Shown here: positions 18,131 through 30,245 of the stretch, piece by piece
Position numbering within the stretch: position 1 is the stretch's first letter
Layout of the letters: each line of letters starts with the position of its first letter
Source: Sphingomonas flavalba
Lineage (GTDB): Bacteria > Pseudomonadota > Alphaproteobacteria > Sphingomonadales > Sphingomonadaceae
DNA: 64,000 nucleotides
Assembly: GCF_004796535.1 (NCBI RefSeq)
Contig: NZ_SPHY01000003.1
Location: 248,001-312,000 of the forward strand
Direction: 5' to 3'
Position numbers and translations under genes: made by a program
The notes under the pieces: generated by a model
The model's database searches: none
Seen by the model: only the letters and a program-made list of their open reading frames with translations
What the model was told of the DNA's origin: nothing

Positions 18131-19255
18131 CTAGCCGAGCGCCCGCGTCGCGATGTCGCGATAGATCAGGGTGAGCATTCGGAGGTCTTCGACGGCGGCG
18201 GCCTCGTCCAGCTTGTGCATCGTCGCGTTGGGCAGGCCGAATTCGATCACCGGGCAGAGGGCGGAGAGAAAGCGCGCGTCGGAGGTGCCGCCGGTGGTCG
18301 ACAATTCCGGCCGGATGCCGAGCCGGGCATGGATCGCATCCGACACCAGATCGGACAGCGGCCCCGGCTTGCTGAGAAACGCCTCGCCAGAGATCTGCGC
18401 TTTCAGCGTCGCGTCCGGCGCTTCGGCGGCGACGGTGGTGCGGATGCGCTCGACCAGCGCCTCGCCCCGATGCAACGCGTTGAAACGGATGCTGAGCCGG
18501 GCATGGGCAGCGGCGGGGATGACGTTGGTCGCCGGGTTGCCGACGGTCAGGTCGGTGATTTCGATGTTCGACGGCTGGAACCAGTCGGTGCCGTCGTCGA
18601 GGTGGATCGCCTCGATCGCCGCCAGGATGCGGACCAGCTTCGGGATCGGGTTGTCGGCCAGGTGCGGGTAGGCGACATGGCCCTGCACGCCCGGCACGGC
18701 GATCCACATGTTGACCGAGCCGCGCCGGCCGATCTTGACCATGTCGCCCAGCCGGGCGACCGAGGTCGGTTCGCCGATCAGGCACAGGTCGGGGCGCAGG
18801 CCGCGCTCCGCCATCCGCGCGATCAGGGCGCGGGTGCCGTGGATCGCAGGGCCTTCCTCGTCGCCGGTGATGATCAGGCTGATCGTGCCGTCCGCCTGCT
18901 CCAGCCCGGCGAGGGCGGCGACGAAGGCGGCGATCGCGCCCTTCATGTCGACGGCGCCGCGCCCGTGGAGCAGCCCGCCCCGCAGCGTCGGCGCGAACGG
19001 ATCGCTGGCCCATCCCTCTCCCGGCGGCACCACGTCGAGATGGCCGGCGAAGGCGAAATGCGGGCCGCCGGTGCCGCGCACCGCCAGCAGGTTCTCGACC
19101 GGGCCGTCCGGCGCCTCGCCAACGACGAAGCGTTCGACCGAAAAGCCGAGCGGGGTCAGCATCGCCTCCAGCGCGTCGAACACCGCGCCGCGCGCCGGGG
19201 TGATGCTGTCGCAGGCGATCAACCGGCTGGCGAGGGCAATCGGGTCGAGGGTCAT
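18131..19255 (-). CDS. dapE: succinyl-diaminopimelate desuccinylase
   Basis: 374 residues. Dinuclear zinc M20 amidohydrolase that converts N-succinyl-L,L-DAP to L,L-DAP in the lysine/peptidoglycan pathway. Metal and catalytic residues: AGHLDVVPPG (His/Asp), GRGAVDMKG (bridging Asp), ITGDEEGPA (catalytic and ligand Glu) and a C-terminal LPNATMHKLDE with the last His. Dimerisation-domain motif GHVAYPHLADNP is present. Start at MTLDPIALASRL (19255). dapD and lysA of the same pathway lie 38-42 kb away in this window. Confidence 0.95.
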   Translation of the reverse strand: MTLDPIALASRLIACDSITPARGAVFDALEAMLTPLGFSVERFVVGEAPDGPVENLLAVRGTGGPHFAFAGHLDVVPPGEGWASDPFAPTLRGGLLHGRGAVDMKGAIAAFVAALAGLEQADGTISLIITGDEEGPAIHGTRALIARMAERGLRPDLCLIGEPTSVARLGDMVKIGRRGSVNMWIAVPGVQGHVAYPHLADNPIPKLVRILAAIEAIHLDDGTDWFQPSNIEITDLTVGNPATNVIPAAAHARLSIRFNALHRGEALVERIRTTVAAEAPDATLKAQISGEAFLSKPGPLSDLVSDAIHARLGIRPELSTTGGTSDARFLSALCPVIEFGLPNATMHKLDEAAAVEDLRMLTLIYRDIATRALG

Positions 19256-19352
19256 GCTGCGTCGTCCTGATGCCGCCGGAGGTCGGGCGCCCTCTTCATT
19301 CTTCCGCCGGGACAAGGCAAGATCGTTTGTCATTCCCGCAAAGGACCGGCCG

Positions 19353-19799
19353 ATGCCGAAGATCGCCGTCGATTCGATCCCCGAGACCAACGCCACCGGC
19401 TATCCGCCGCACTATGCCGACAAGGTGCAGGGGCGCTGGTATCGCCGGCTGGCGCCCGCCGCCGGGCTGAGCGATTTCGGCGCCAGCCATGTGACGCTGA
19501 AGCCGGGGGCATGGTCATCGCAGCGCCACTGGCACGAGGGCGAGGACGAGATGGTGGTGATGCTGGCCGGCGAGGCGGTGCTGGTCGACGACCATGGCCG
19601 CACGCCACTGCGCGCCGGCGACATCGCCGCCTTCCCCAAGGGCGACGGCAACGGCCATGTCCTGATCAACGAAAGCGGGGCGGATTGCGTGTTCGTGGCA
19701 GTCGGCCGCCCCTCAGCAACCGACTGCCACTATCCCGACATCGACATGCATCTGGTTGCCGGCGTCGGGCAACGCCATAAGGACGGATCGGCATTCTAG
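19353..19799 (+). CDS. cupin-domain protein
   Basis: 148 residues. Single cupin: metal-binding motif 1 SQRHWHEGEDEMVVMLAGE (two His, one Glu) and motif 2 PKGDGNGHVLINES with a fourth ligand His. Such small cupins bind a divalent metal and may be isomerases, dioxygenases or sugar-binding proteins; nothing in the neighbourhood tells which. Start is the ATG at 19353 (MPKIAVDSIPETNATGYP); the open frame extends upstream within antisense sequence of dapE, which is not coding. Divergent from dapE, convergent with aceA. Confidence 0.85.
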   Translation: MPKIAVDSIPETNATGYPPHYADKVQGRWYRRLAPAAGLSDFGASHVTLKPGAWSSQRHWHEGEDEMVVMLAGEAVLVDDHGRTPLRAGDIAAFPKGDGNGHVLINESGADCVFVAVGRPSATDCHYPDIDMHLVAGVGQRHKDGSAF

Positions 19800-19827
19800 C
19801 CCCGGCCCGGGTGGCCGAACCGGGGCT
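19798..19827. terminator. hairpin between cupin gene and aceA
   Basis: AGCCCCGG (19798-19805) and CCGGGGCT (19820-19827) form a perfect 8-base stem between two convergent stop codons. It probably acts in both directions; a T-rich tail is poor. Confidence 0.6.
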
Positions 19828-19844
19828 GCATCGGTTGTCTGTGC

Positions 19845-21125
19845 CTAAGCGGCGTTCTTCTTGAACTGATCCGCTTCCGTCGATTCGGCGAGGGCGGTGG
19901 TCGACGCCTCGCCACCGGAGACAGCGGTGGCGACCAGATCGAAATAGCCGGTGCCGACTTCCCGCTGGTGGCGGGTGGCGGTGTAGCCGGCCGCCTCGCT
20001 GCCGAATTCCGCCTGCTGCAGTTCCGAATAGGCGGCCATGCCCCGATCCTTGTAACCGCGCGCCAGCTCGAACATGCCGTGGTTGAGCTGATGGAAGCCG
20101 GCCAGCGTGACGAACTGGAACTTGTAGCCCATCGCCCCCAGCTCACGCTGGAACTTCGCGATCGTCGCCTTGTCCAGCTTCGCTTCCCAGTTGAAGCTGG
20201 GCGAGCAGTTGTACGCCATCATCTTGCCCGGGTGCGCCTTCTGCACCGCCTCGGCGAACCGCTTGGCATCCTCAAGGTTCGGATGGCTTGTTTCCCACCA
20301 CAAGAGATCGGCGTGCTCGGCGAAGGCGATGCCGCGCTTGATGCAATGGTCGACGCCGGTGCCTTCGCGCAGGCGGAAGAAGCCTTCCGGCGTGCGCTCG
20401 CCGGTCAGCCATTCATGATCGCGCTCGTCGACGTCGGAGGTGATCAGCTTCGCGCTCTCCGCGTCGGTGCGGGCGACGAGCACGGTCGGCACGCCGCAGA
20501 CGTCGGCGGCAAGGCGCGCGGCGTTCAGGTTGCGGATATGCGCCTGGGTCGGGATCAGCACCTTGCCGCCGAGGTGGCCGCACTTCTTTTCCGACGCCAA
20601 CTGGTCCTCGAAATGGACGCCGGCGGCGCCCGCCTCGATATAGGCCTTCATGATCTCGAAGCAGTTGAGCGGCCCGCCGAAGCCGGCCTCCGCATCGGCG
20701 ACGATCGGCGCGAACCAGTCGCGCTCCGCCCCGCCCTCGCTATGTTCGATCTGGTCGGCGCGTTGCAGGGTGCGGTTGATCCGGCGGCACAGTTCCGGCC
20801 CGGCATTGGCCGGGTAGAGCGACTGGTCCGGGTACATCGCGCCGGCGGTGTTGGCGTCGGCGGCGACCTGCCAGCCGGACAGGTAGATCGCCTTCAGCCC
20901 GGCGCGGACCATCTGCATCGCCTGGTTGCCGGAGAGGGCGCCGAGCGCGTTGATATAGTCTTCCGACTTCAGCAGTTCCCACAGCTTCAGCGCGCCGCGG
21001 CGGGCGAGGGTGTATTCGATCGGGAAGGAACCGCGCAGCTTCTCGACATCGGCCGGGGTGTAGGTGCGGCGGATGCCGTCGAAGCGGCCTTCCGGCGAGG
21101 TTATCAGGTCTGAGAAGCTGGTCAT
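19845..21125 (-). CDS. aceA: isocitrate lyase
   Basis: 426 residues. Cleaves isocitrate to glyoxylate and succinate, the first step of the glyoxylate bypass for growth on acetate or fatty acids. The active-site signature KKCGHLGGK with its catalytic Cys is near residue 190. Other blocks: [30 protein letters not shown] and [12 protein letters not shown]. The start is the ATG at 21125 ([15 protein letters not shown]); earlier in-frame codons are in the promoter region. Divergent from a ScfR/RamB-type regulator with operator-like sequences between them. Malate synthase is not in the window. Confidence 0.97.
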   Translation of the reverse strand: MTSFSDLITSPEGRFDGIRRTYTPADVEKLRGSFPIEYTLARRGALKLWELLKSEDYINALGALSGNQAMQMVRAGLKAIYLSGWQVAADANTAGAMYPDQSLYPANAGPELCRRINRTLQRADQIEHSEGGAERDWFAPIVADAEAGFGGPLNCFEIMKAYIEAGAAGVHFEDQLASEKKCGHLGGKVLIPTQAHIRNLNAARLAADVCGVPTVLVARTDAESAKLITSDVDERDHEWLTGERTPEGFFRLREGTGVDHCIKRGIAFAEHADLLWWETSHPNLEDAKRFAEAVQKAHPGKMMAYNCSPSFNWEAKLDKATIAKFQRELGAMGYKFQFVTLAGFHQLNHGMFELARGYKDRGMAAYSELQQAEFGSEAAGYTATRHQREVGTGYFDLVATAVSGGEASTTALAESTEADQFKKNAA

Positions 21126-21205
21126 CGCGCTATATCCTTTACAAGCCCACCGGGCGGTTGCCCGGCAGATGCGCGGATTTTCGGCCATGCGCCAGCAGGC
21201 GACGC

Positions 21206-21220
21206 TGTAAATTGATGTCA
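21206..21220. promoter_or_regulatory. imperfect second copy of the aceA operator
   Basis: TGTAAATTGATGTCA shares the TGTAAATT half with the perfect palindrome 50 bases away. It lies about 80 bases upstream of the aceA start, the side expected for an activator or repressor of aceA. Binding is inferred. Confidence 0.45.
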
Positions 21221-21255
21221 TAGCGTGGCTATTGCGGCGCACCATTGTGTCGATT

Positions 21256-21271
21256 TGTAAATTAATTTACA
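21256..21271. promoter_or_regulatory. palindromic operator between aceA and its regulator
   Basis: TGTAAATTAATTTACA is a perfect 16-base palindrome in an otherwise GC-rich region. It ends 19 bases before the regulator ATG (21291), just upstream of its ribosome-binding site, so it could mediate autoregulation. The likely ligand protein is the adjacent HTH regulator. Confidence 0.65.
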
Positions 21272-21290
21272 TCACTTGCAGGAGGCGCGG

Positions 21291-22682
21291 ATGGCGGAAC
21301 GCAAGATCTTCGGCGGCCATGCGGTGCGGCGGCTGCGGCGCGGCGCCGGGCTGACCCAGGCGGCGATGGCCGAGGCGCTCGGCATATCGCCGAGCTACCT
21401 GAATCTGGTCGAGCGCAACCAGCGGCCGCTGTCGGCGGCGCTGCTGCTGCGGCTGGCCGAGACCTATGACTTCGACCCGCTGGCGCTGTCCGCCGACGCG
21501 CCGGGCGGCGGCGCCGAAGCGATCCGCCGCCGGCTGACCGACCCGCTGTTCGCCGACATCGCGGTCGACCGGCAGGAGGTGGAGGACTGGCTGTCGGCGG
21601 CGCCGGGTGGCGCGGCCGCCTTCGCCCGCGCGTTCGACGCGCTGCGCGCCGGGGGCGGCGCGCCCGTAGCCGCCGAGGACGATGCGATCGCCGCCGTCCG
21701 GCGCGAGATCGAGCGCTGGCGCAACCATTTCGCCGACCTGGACGCCGCCGCCGAGCGGCTGGCCGACGAGCTGCGGATGGGCGCCGGCGACCTGTACGGC
21801 GCGATCGCCGAGCGGCTGCGCGTCCGCCACCAGCTTGGCATCCGCATCCTGCCGGTGGAGGTGATGCCGGACCGGCTGCGCCGGCTGGACCTCCACGCCC
21901 GCCAGCTGCAGCTTTCCGAAATGCTCGACCCGGCGTCGCGCAGCTTCCACGCCGCCAGCCAGCTCGCCCAGATCGAGGCGAAGGCGGAGATCGACGCGCT
22001 GGCGCGCGGCGCCGGCTTCGCCGACCGCATCGCCGAACGCCTCTACCGCCGCCACCTGACCAGCTATTTCGCGGCGGCGGTGATGATGCCCTATGCCCGC
22101 TTCCTGCGCGCCTGCGAGGCGAGCGGCTACGACATCGCGCTGCTCCAGCGCCGGTTCGGCGCCGGGTTCGAGCAGGTCGCCCATCGGCTGACGACGCTGC
22201 AACGCGTCGGCGCGCGCGGCCTGCCCTTCTTCATGCTGCGCATCGACCGCGCCGGCCAGGCGTCGAAACGCTATGCCGGCGCGTCCGGCGCGGCGCTGGT
22301 CGAGGCGGGGGGGCGCTGCCCACTGTGGCAGGTCCACGCCGCCTTCGCCCGGCCGGGCGAGACGATCGCCCAGCTCGTCGCGCTGGAGGACGACAGCCGC
22401 TGGTTCACCATGGCGCGCGCCGTCCACCCGCAGGGCCAGCGCAGCGGCGGGGTCGACGCGGTGTTCGCCGTGGCGCTGGGGCTGGAGGCCGGGCTGGCGG
22501 CGCCGCTTGCGCTGGCCCGCGGCATCGACCTGCGCCAGGGCGCGGCGACGCCGGTCGGCCTTGGCTGCCGCGATTGCGCCCGCGCCGGCTGCCCGCAGCG
22601 TTCGGCCCCGCCGGCCGGCCGGGCGCTGAGCGTCGACGAGCGCGAGCGCGGCCTGTCCGCCTTCGTCTTCGCGGAGGATTGA
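21291..22682 (+). CDS. ScfR/RamB-type HTH transcriptional regulator
   Basis: 463 residues. N-terminal XRE helix-turn-helix ([28 protein letters not shown], about 20-50). A middle ImmA/IrrE-like (DUF955) segment includes [15 protein letters not shown]. The C-terminal DUF2083 domain has a cysteine cluster [13 protein letters not shown]. This is the short-chain fatty acyl-CoA regulator (ScfR) architecture, whose best-known member RamB controls isocitrate lyase in actinobacteria. Divergent location next to aceA strongly suggests control of the glyoxylate bypass. Start at ATG 21291 with AGGAGG 6 bases upstream; an in-frame TTG at 21276 is less likely. Confidence 0.88.
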   Translation: MAERKIFGGHAVRRLRRGAGLTQAAMAEALGISPSYLNLVERNQRPLSAALLLRLAETYDFDPLALSADAPGGGAEAIRRRLTDPLFADIAVDRQEVEDWLSAAPGGAAAFARAFDALRAGGGAPVAAEDDAIAAVRREIERWRNHFADLDAAAERLADELRMGAGDLYGAIAERLRVRHQLGIRILPVEVMPDRLRRLDLHARQLQLSEMLDPASRSFHAASQLAQIEAKAEIDALARGAGFADRIAERLYRRHLTSYFAAAVMMPYARFLRACEASGYDIALLQRRFGAGFEQVAHRLTTLQRVGARGLPFFMLRIDRAGQASKRYAGASGAALVEAGGRCPLWQVHAAFARPGETIAQLVALEDDSRWFTMARAVHPQGQRSGGVDAVFAVALGLEAGLAAPLALARGIDLRQGAATPVGLGCRDCARAGCPQRSAPPAGRALSVDERERGLSAFVFAED

Positions 22683-22740
22683 CCGCACCGGCGAAACCGG
22701 TTCGTATCGCTCACGCCATACACGACAGGGGAGTGACGTC

Positions 22741-23451
22741 ATGCCTTCACCCAATCGTTTGTTCGCAGAGCTTTTCGGTACGTTCTGGCTGGTGTTCGGC
22801 GGCTGCGGCGCCGCCGTGCTCGCCGCCGGCTTTCCCGGTTTCGGCATCGGATTCGCCGGGGTGGCGCTGGCCTTCGGCCTGACGCTGCTGACCATGGCCT
22901 ATGCGATCGGCCATATTTCCGGCTGCCACATCAACCCGGCGGTGACCGTCGGCCTGTGGGCGGCCGGGCGTTTCCCGGCGCGCGAGATCGTCCCCTATGT
23001 GATCGCCCAGGTGCTGGGCGCGATCCTGGCCGCCTGGCTGCTGCTGTTCATCGCCAGCGGCGCGCCGGATTTCGTGCTGACCAGCACCGGCCTCGCGGTC
23101 AACGGCTATGGCGAGCAGTCGCCCGGCCACTACACGCTGCTGTCCGGCCTGCTGATCGAGATCACCCTGACCTTCGGCTTCCTGTTCGTGATCGCCGGGG
23201 CGACCGACCGGCGGGTGCCGGCCGGCTTCGCACCGATCGCGATCGGCCTGGTGCTGACCCTTATCCACCTGATCGCGATCCCGGTGACCAATACGTCGGT
23301 CAACCCGGCGCGCAGCACCGGCCCGGCGCTGCTCGTCGGCGGCCTGGCTTTACAGCAGCTCTGGCTGTTCTGGCTGGCGCCGATCGTCGGCGGCGTCGCC
23401 GGCGGCTTTGCCTATCGCTGGCTGGCCGGCGACGGATCGACCGCCGAATGA
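22741..23451 (+). CDS. aqpZ: aquaporin Z (MIP family channel)
   Basis: 236 residues with six membrane helices and the two half-helix NPA motifs: [13 protein letters not shown] near residue 64 and [15 protein letters not shown] near residue 184. Arg after the second NPA is the selectivity-filter residue, and His/Thr-rich surroundings suggest a water-selective AqpZ rather than a glycerol facilitator. ATG 22741 follows GGGGAGTGACGTC. Its last 40 bases overlap the 3' end of the CDF gene on the other strand. Confidence 0.93.
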   Translation: MPSPNRLFAELFGTFWLVFGGCGAAVLAAGFPGFGIGFAGVALAFGLTLLTMAYAIGHISGCHINPAVTVGLWAAGRFPAREIVPYVIAQVLGAILAAWLLLFIASGAPDFVLTSTGLAVNGYGEQSPGHYTLLSGLLIEITLTFGFLFVIAGATDRRVPAGFAPIAIGLVLTLIHLIAIPVTNTSVNPARSTGPALLVGGLALQQLWLFWLAPIVGGVAGGFAYRWLAGDGSTAE

Positions 23452-24077
23452 CCGTGGGCCGGGGCGCCGCCGCCGCGCAGCTCCCCGGCCGCCTGGGCGA
23501 CGATCTGGGCGCCGCCCCACAGCGCCAGCCCCGCCATCAGCGCCGCGACGATCAGGTCGGGCCAGGCAGTACCGGTGCCGAACACGCCGAGCGCGGCGAG
23601 CATCACCGCGCAGTTGCCGACCGCGTCGTTGCGCGAGCAGATCCACACCGAGCGCATGTTCGCGTCGCCGGTGCGGTAGCGGTAGAGCAGCGCCGCGACC
23701 GCGACGTTGGCGACCAGCGCGACGACGCCGAACGTGCCCATCACCGCCGGTTCCGGTGCCGAGCCGTGGAGCGCCGCCCAGCCGGTGCCGGCGACGATCC
23801 ACAGGCCGAACAGCAGCAGCGTCGCGCCCTTCAGCAGCGCGGCGCGCGCGCGCCAGGCGAGCGCCATGCCGACGACCATCAGGCTGATCGCGTAATTGGC
23901 GCTGTCCCCCAGGAAATCGAGCGCGTCGGCACGCAGCGCCATCGACCCGGCGGCAAGCCCGGCGGCCATTTCGGCGACGAACATCGTACCGTTTACGGCG
24001 AGCGCGATCCACAGCGCCCGGCGCCAGCGCGGGCTGTTCGACGGATCGGGGGTGCCGGAGCAGCAATGGGCGGACAT
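23412..24077 (-). CDS. cation diffusion facilitator (CDF) metal exporter
   Basis: 221 residues with five or six hydrophobic helices. Helix 2 carries a metal-site pattern [16 protein letters not shown] and a helix-5 region with [13 protein letters not shown], typical of CDF proteins. An N-terminal His/Cys segment (MSAHCCSG) and a C-terminal APAHGHSAV could bind metal. The usual long cytoplasmic domain is missing, so it is a short CDF (DmeF/CzcD-like, Co/Ni/Zn/Cd possible). Divergent from a MerR regulator with a typical MerR operator in its own promoter, supporting metal-inducible expression. Confidence 0.88.
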   Translation of the reverse strand: MSAHCCSGTPDPSNSPRWRRALWIALAVNGTMFVAEMAAGLAAGSMALRADALDFLGDSANYAISLMVVGMALAWRARAALLKGATLLLFGLWIVAGTGWAALHGSAPEPAVMGTFGVVALVANVAVAALLYRYRTGDANMRSVWICSRNDAVGNCAVMLAALGVFGTGTAWPDLIVAALMAGLALWGGAQIVAQAAGELRGGGAPAHGHSAVDPSPASQR

Positions 24078-24111
24078 GGGCAGTTACCTCGACAGACTCG
24101 ATGCAACGCCC

Positions 24112-24142
24112 CATATGCACCCTGTAGCAACTGCAGGGTCAA
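24112..24142 (-). promoter_or_regulatory. MerR-type promoter/operator of the CDF gene
   Basis: Arms ACCCTGTAG and CTGCAGGGT (24119-24139 on the plus strand) form the dyad typical of Pb/Cd/Zn-responsive MerR regulators. On the minus strand the dyad lies between a -35 TTGACC (24142-24137) and a -10-like CATATG (24117-24112) with a 19-base spacer, the long spacing that MerR proteins correct. Confidence 0.75.
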
Positions 24143-24147
24143 GCCCC

Positions 24148-24561
24148 ATGTCCGCGCTGACCATCGGCCGCCTCGCCGCGTTGACCGGCACCAGCAACGA
24201 GACGATCCGCTATTACGAGACGATCGGCCTGCTCGCCGCGCCGCCGCGCACCGCCGGCAATTACCGCGCCTATGATGGGCGCCATGTCGCGCGGCTGAGC
24301 TTCATCCGCCGCGCCCGCGCGCTGGGCTTCACGCTCGATCAGGTCCGCACCCTGCTGGCGCTGTCCGACGACCGGACGCGGCCGTGCGGCGAGGTCGACG
24401 ACATGACGCGCGAGCAACTGGCGATGGTCGACCACAAGATCGCCGACCTGACGGCGCTGCGCCGCGAACTGAGCGGGCTGCTCGCCCAGTGTCACGCCGG
24501 CACGATCGCCGAATGCGGGATCATCGAGGCGCTGGGGCCGGGGCCGCGCCGCCCGGATTAA
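24148..24561 (+). CDS. MerR-family metal-responsive regulator (CadR/PbrR-like)
   Basis: 137 residues. N-terminal winged helix-turn-helix IGRLAALTGTSNETIRYYETIGLL with the RYYExxGLL motif of MerR proteins, a long dimerisation helix, and metal-binding cysteines: RPCGEVDD (about residue 77), AQCHAGTIAECGIIEAL (about 115 and 122). The C-x6-C loop resembles CadR/PbrR/ZntR. It most likely senses Cd, Pb or Zn and controls the divergent CDF exporter. The ATG at 24148 lies just after the operator. Its stop overlaps that of convergent serB by 4 bases. Confidence 0.9.
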   Translation: MSALTIGRLAALTGTSNETIRYYETIGLLAAPPRTAGNYRAYDGRHVARLSFIRRARALGFTLDQVRTLLALSDDRTRPCGEVDDMTREQLAMVDHKIADLTALRRELSGLLAQCHAGTIAECGIIEALGPGPRRPD

Positions 24562-25451
24562 TCGGCGTCGGCTTCCCAGTCGGCACGGCGGATGCCCTGG
24601 GCGTGGAGCAGGACGGTCAGGTCGCCATGGGCGATCCGCGCGGCGGCGGCGGCGGCGGTCGCCGGCTTGGCGTGGTAGGCGACGCCGAGGCCGGCTTCGC
24701 GGATCATCGGGATGTCGTTGGCGCCGTCGCCGACCGCGAGGCTGGCCGAACGATCGAGCCCGGACTCGGCGAGCGCGGCGAGCAGGGTGCGCCGCTTGGC
24801 CTCCGCATCGACGATCGGGCGATGGACGGTGCCGGCGAGCACCCCGCCGTCAAGCGCAAGCCGGTTGGACAGCGCGCGGTCGAAGCCGATCGCCGCCGCC
24901 ACCCGGTCGGCGAAGTGGGTGAAGCCGCCGGAGACGAGCAGCGCGGTGGCGCCCCGCGCCCGCATCGTGCGGACCAGTGCGCGGGCACCGGGCATGATGC
25001 GGACGCGTTCGTCATGGCAGCGGGCGAGCACGTCTTCGTCCAGCCCGGCGAGCAGCGCGACGCGGGCGTCGAGCGCCGATTCGAAATCCAGCTCTCCGCG
25101 CATCGCCCGTTCGGTGACGGCGGAGATTTCCGCGCGCAGGCCCATATAGTCGGCCAGCTCATCGATGCACTCGACGGTGATCATCGTCGAATCCATGTCG
25201 GCGATCAGCAGCCGCTTCTCCCGCCCCTGCGCCGGCTGGACGACGACGTCGACACCGGGAAACGCCCCTTCCAGCGCGGCGCGGGCCGCGACCGGATCGC
25301 CGCCGAAGCGCAGGTCGGCGGCGACGCCCGGATCGGTCTCCGTCGTCTCCGCCAGTGCCGCGCCGGCGGCGGCGAGACGATCGGCGGCAGCCGAAATATC
25401 GCCGCGCGCCAGGGACTGCGATGCTATCAGCGTGGCGATGAACACGGACAT
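24558..25451 (-). CDS. serB: phosphoserine phosphatase
   Basis: 297 residues. Last step of serine synthesis. HAD-type motifs: [19 protein letters not shown] (DxDST nucleophile, about residue 86), [12 protein letters not shown] (motif II Ser), EAKRRTLL (Lys) and [11 protein letters not shown] (motif III). The N-terminal 80 residues form the small regulatory domain seen in SerB. Start is given at ATG 25451; a GTG at 25445 has a better spaced GGGGG. Its 5' end overlaps the miaA start on the opposite strand by 14 bases (8 with the GTG start). Confidence 0.94.
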   Translation of the reverse strand: MSVFIATLIASQSLARGDISAAADRLAAAGAALAETTETDPGVAADLRFGGDPVAARAALEGAFPGVDVVVQPAQGREKRLLIADMDSTMITVECIDELADYMGLRAEISAVTERAMRGELDFESALDARVALLAGLDEDVLARCHDERVRIMPGARALVRTMRARGATALLVSGGFTHFADRVAAAIGFDRALSNRLALDGGVLAGTVHRPIVDAEAKRRTLLAALAESGLDRSASLAVGDGANDIPMIREAGLGVAYHAKPATAAAAAARIAHGDLTVLLHAQGIRRADWEADAD

Positions 25452-26370
25452 TCCCCCAGAGCGTCGAACGGTGGCGCTTATCGCGGGGCCGACGGCCAGC
25501 GGCAAGTCGGCACTTGCGCTGGCGCTGGCCGAGCGGCTGCCGTCGGTGATCGTCAACGCCGATTCGGCGCAGGTCTACGCCGACCTGGCGGTGCTGTCGG
25601 CGCGGCCCGACGCCGTCGAGACCGCGCGGGCGCCGCACCGGCTGTTCGGCCATGTCGACGGGGCCGAGGCCTGTTCGGCCGCGCGCTGGGCGGCGGAGGC
25701 GCGGGCGGCGATCGCCGAAGCATGGCGTGACGAGCGCGTGCCGATCCTGGTCGGCGGCACCGGGCTGTACCTGCGTACCCTGCTCGACGGCATCGCGCCG
25801 GTGCCGGAGATCGACCCGGCGGTGCGCCGCGCGGTGCGGGCGCTGCCGGTTGCCGAGGCCCATCGCGCGCTGGCCGCCGAGGACCCGGCGGCGGCTGCAC
25901 GGCTTGCCGCCGCCGACACCAGCCGCGTCGCCCGCGCGCTGGAGGTGGTGCGATCGACCGGGCGGACGCTGGCCGACTGGCAGAGCGAGCGGGTCGGCGG
26001 CATCGGCGATGCGATCCGGCTGGTGCCGACGCTGCTGCTGCCGCCGCGCGACTGGTTGTTCGAATGCTGCGACCGGCGGTTCGAGGCGATGATGGCGGGC
26101 GGCGCGGTGGAGGAGGTGGAGCGGCTGCGCGCCAGGCGGCTGGACCCGGCGCTGCCGGTGATGCGGGCGATCGGCGTGCGCGAGATCGCCGGCTGGCTGG
26201 ATGGAACCCACGACCGCGCCGCCGCGATCGCCACCGCCCAGGCGGCGACCCGGCGCTATGCCAAGCGCCAATATACCTGGTTCAACCACCAGCCGCCGGC
26301 CGAATGGCCGCGTACGGCGCAAGCGGATTCCGCCCTTATTGGGAAAATTGAAACAATGTTGCTGTCATAG
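25438..26370 (+). CDS. miaA: tRNA dimethylallyltransferase
   Basis: 310 residues. Transfers dimethylallyl to A37 of tRNAs that read UNN codons. P-loop [18 protein letters not shown] near residue 14, then [25 protein letters not shown], and the C-terminal [16 protein letters not shown] motif typical of MiaA. The ATG at 25438 overlaps the divergent serB start; the next in-frame alternative is a GTG at 25471. The stop is about 97 bases before ilvB. Confidence 0.95.
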   Translation: MNTDIPPERRTVALIAGPTASGKSALALALAERLPSVIVNADSAQVYADLAVLSARPDAVETARAPHRLFGHVDGAEACSAARWAAEARAAIAEAWRDERVPILVGGTGLYLRTLLDGIAPVPEIDPAVRRAVRALPVAEAHRALAAEDPAAAARLAAADTSRVARALEVVRSTGRTLADWQSERVGGIGDAIRLVPTLLLPPRDWLFECCDRRFEAMMAGGAVEEVERLRARRLDPALPVMRAIGVREIAGWLDGTHDRAAAIATAQAATRRYAKRQYTWFNHQPPAEWPRTAQADSALIGKIETMLLS

Positions 26371-26466
26371 TGGTTGACATGCCATATTATTACCAATAGG
26401 GCGCGCGCTTGCGTTTGCCGGCCGGCGACGCGAGAAGCTGAACCCAGCGATTCTTGGGAAATGGTG

Positions 26467-28214
26467 ATGACACGCGAACGCAGCGGTGCGGACATATTGG
26501 TTGAAGCCCTGACCGATCTGGGCGTCGAAGTGATCTTCGGCTACCCGGGCGGCGCGGTGCTTCCGATTTATGACGCACTGTTCAAGCAGAAGCGGATCCG
26601 CCACGTCCTCGTCCGCCACGAGCAGGGCGCCGCCCATGCCGCCGAGGGTTATGCCCGCGCGACCGGCAAGCCCGGCGTCGTCCTCGTCACCTCCGGCCCC
26701 GGTGCGACCAACGCCGTCACCGGCATCACCGACGCGCTGATGGATTCGATCCCGATCGTCGTGCTGACCGGGCAGGTGCCGACGACGCTGATCGGCACCG
26801 ACGCGTTCCAGGAGGCCGACACGATCGGCATCACCCGGCACGTCACCAAGCACAACTACCTGGTGCGCGACCCCGCAAAGCTGGGCGACGTGATCCACGA
26901 GGCGTTCTACATCGCCACCGCCGGCCGGCCCGGCCCGGTCGTCGTCGACATCCCGAAGGACGTGCAGGTGGCGAGCGCGCCCTACCGCAAGCCCGGCGTC
27001 ATCGAGCACAAGACCTACCGCCCCCGGCTGAAGGCCGACGCGGCAGAGATCGAGGCGATCGTCGACATGCTGGCGGCGGCGGAGCGGCCGATCCTTTACA
27101 CCGGCGGCGGCATCATCAACGCCGGGCCGGGCGCCAGCCAGTTACTGCGCGAGCTGGCGCGGATCAGCGGCGCACCGGTCACCTCCACGCTGATGGGGCT
27201 GGGCGCGTTGCCGGCATCGTCGCCGCAGTGGCTGGGCATGCTGGGCATGCACGGCACCTACGAAGCCAACATGGCGATGCACGGCTGCGACCTGATGCTG
27301 TGCCTGGGCGCCCGTTTCGACGACCGGGTGACCGGGCGGCTCGACGCGTTCAGCCCGGGCAGCCGCAAGATCCACGTCGACATCGACCGGTCGTCGATCA
27401 ACAAGAATGTCCGCGTCGACCTGGCCGTCGTCGGCGACGTCGGGCTGGTGCTGGAGGACATGGTCCGCGTCTGGAAGGCGCGCCAGCACCCGAAGCCGGA
27501 CCTGGCCGCCTGGTGGAAGCGGATCGAAGGCTGGCGGGCGAAGAAGAGCCTGGCCTTCCCGGCGTCGAAACAGGAGATCATGCCGCAGCAGGCGATCCGC
27601 GCGCTGTGGCGGGCGACGCACGCGCTGAACCCGATCATCACCACCGAGGTCGGCCAGCACCAGATGTGGGCGGCCCAGCATTTCGGCTTCGAGGCGCCGA
27701 ACAAATGGCTGACCTCCGGCGGGCTCGGCACGATGGGCTACGGCCTGCCCGCCGCGATCGGCGCGCAGGTCGGCAACCCCAACGCGCTGGTCATCGACAT
27801 CGCCGGCGAGGCGTCGATCCAGATGAACATCCAGGAGCTGGGCACCGCGACGCAGTACCGGCTGCCGGTCAAGCTGTTCATCCTCAACAACGAATATATG
27901 GGCATGGTCCGCCAGTGGCAGGACCTGACCTATGGCGGCCGCTATTCGGAAAGCTACAGCGAATCGCTGCCCGATTTCGTCAAGTTGGCCGAGGCCTATG
28001 GCTGGACCGGGCTGCGCATCGAGAAGCCGGCGGAGCTGGAGGACGGCATAGCCCGGATGCTGGAAACCGACGGGCCGGTGCTGGTCGACTGCCGGGTCGC
28101 CAAGCTGGCCAACTGCTTCCCGATGATCCCGTCGGGGGCGGCCCATACCGAGATGCTCCTCGACCAGGCGGAGGTGTCCGGCGAGATGGGCGACGAGGCG
28201 AAAGCACTGGTGTG

Positions 28215-28215
<1 letters not shown>
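26467..28215 (+). CDS. ilvB: acetolactate synthase large subunit
   Basis: 582 residues. TPP/FAD enzyme that makes acetolactate and acetohydroxybutyrate for valine, leucine and isoleucine. Typical blocks: FGYPGGAVLPIYDAL, RHEQGAAHAAEGYARATG (catalytic Glu), SGPGATNAVTGI, GGGIINAG, TTEVGQHQMWAAQ and the TPP region GLGTMGYGLPAAIGAQ ... GEASIQMNIQELGTA ... NNEYMGMVRQWQ. I use the second ATG (26467) because GGGA lies 7 bases upstream; ATG 26461 would be too close. A TTGACA at 26374-26379 in an AT-rich stretch may be its -35. Its stop overlaps the start of the next small gene. Confidence 0.96.
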
Positions 28216-30123
<1,908 letters not shown>

Positions 30124-30184
30124 CGCGAACGGGCCGATGCACCGGCCGTTCCCGGAGCGGCCGGCGAATGCTACAGCGCCCATG

Positions 30185-30209
30185 CGGGAACCGGCGGCGC
30201 CGGTTCCCG
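30185..30209 (+). terminator. intrinsic terminator after ilvC
   Basis: A perfect 11-base stem, CGGGAACCGGC with GCCGGTTCCCG, on a 3-base loop, followed by TTTCG. It lies 61 bases after ilvC and before yceI. Confidence 0.8.
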
Positions 30210-30245
30210 TTTCGATTCCGCCCTGCCGCCGTGGAGTGACACCCG

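Noticed and set aside
26379-26399. Tiny frame MPYYYQ before ilvB considered as a branched-chain attenuator leader
   Set aside because: It has no Ile, Val or Leu codons and no competing hairpins follow.
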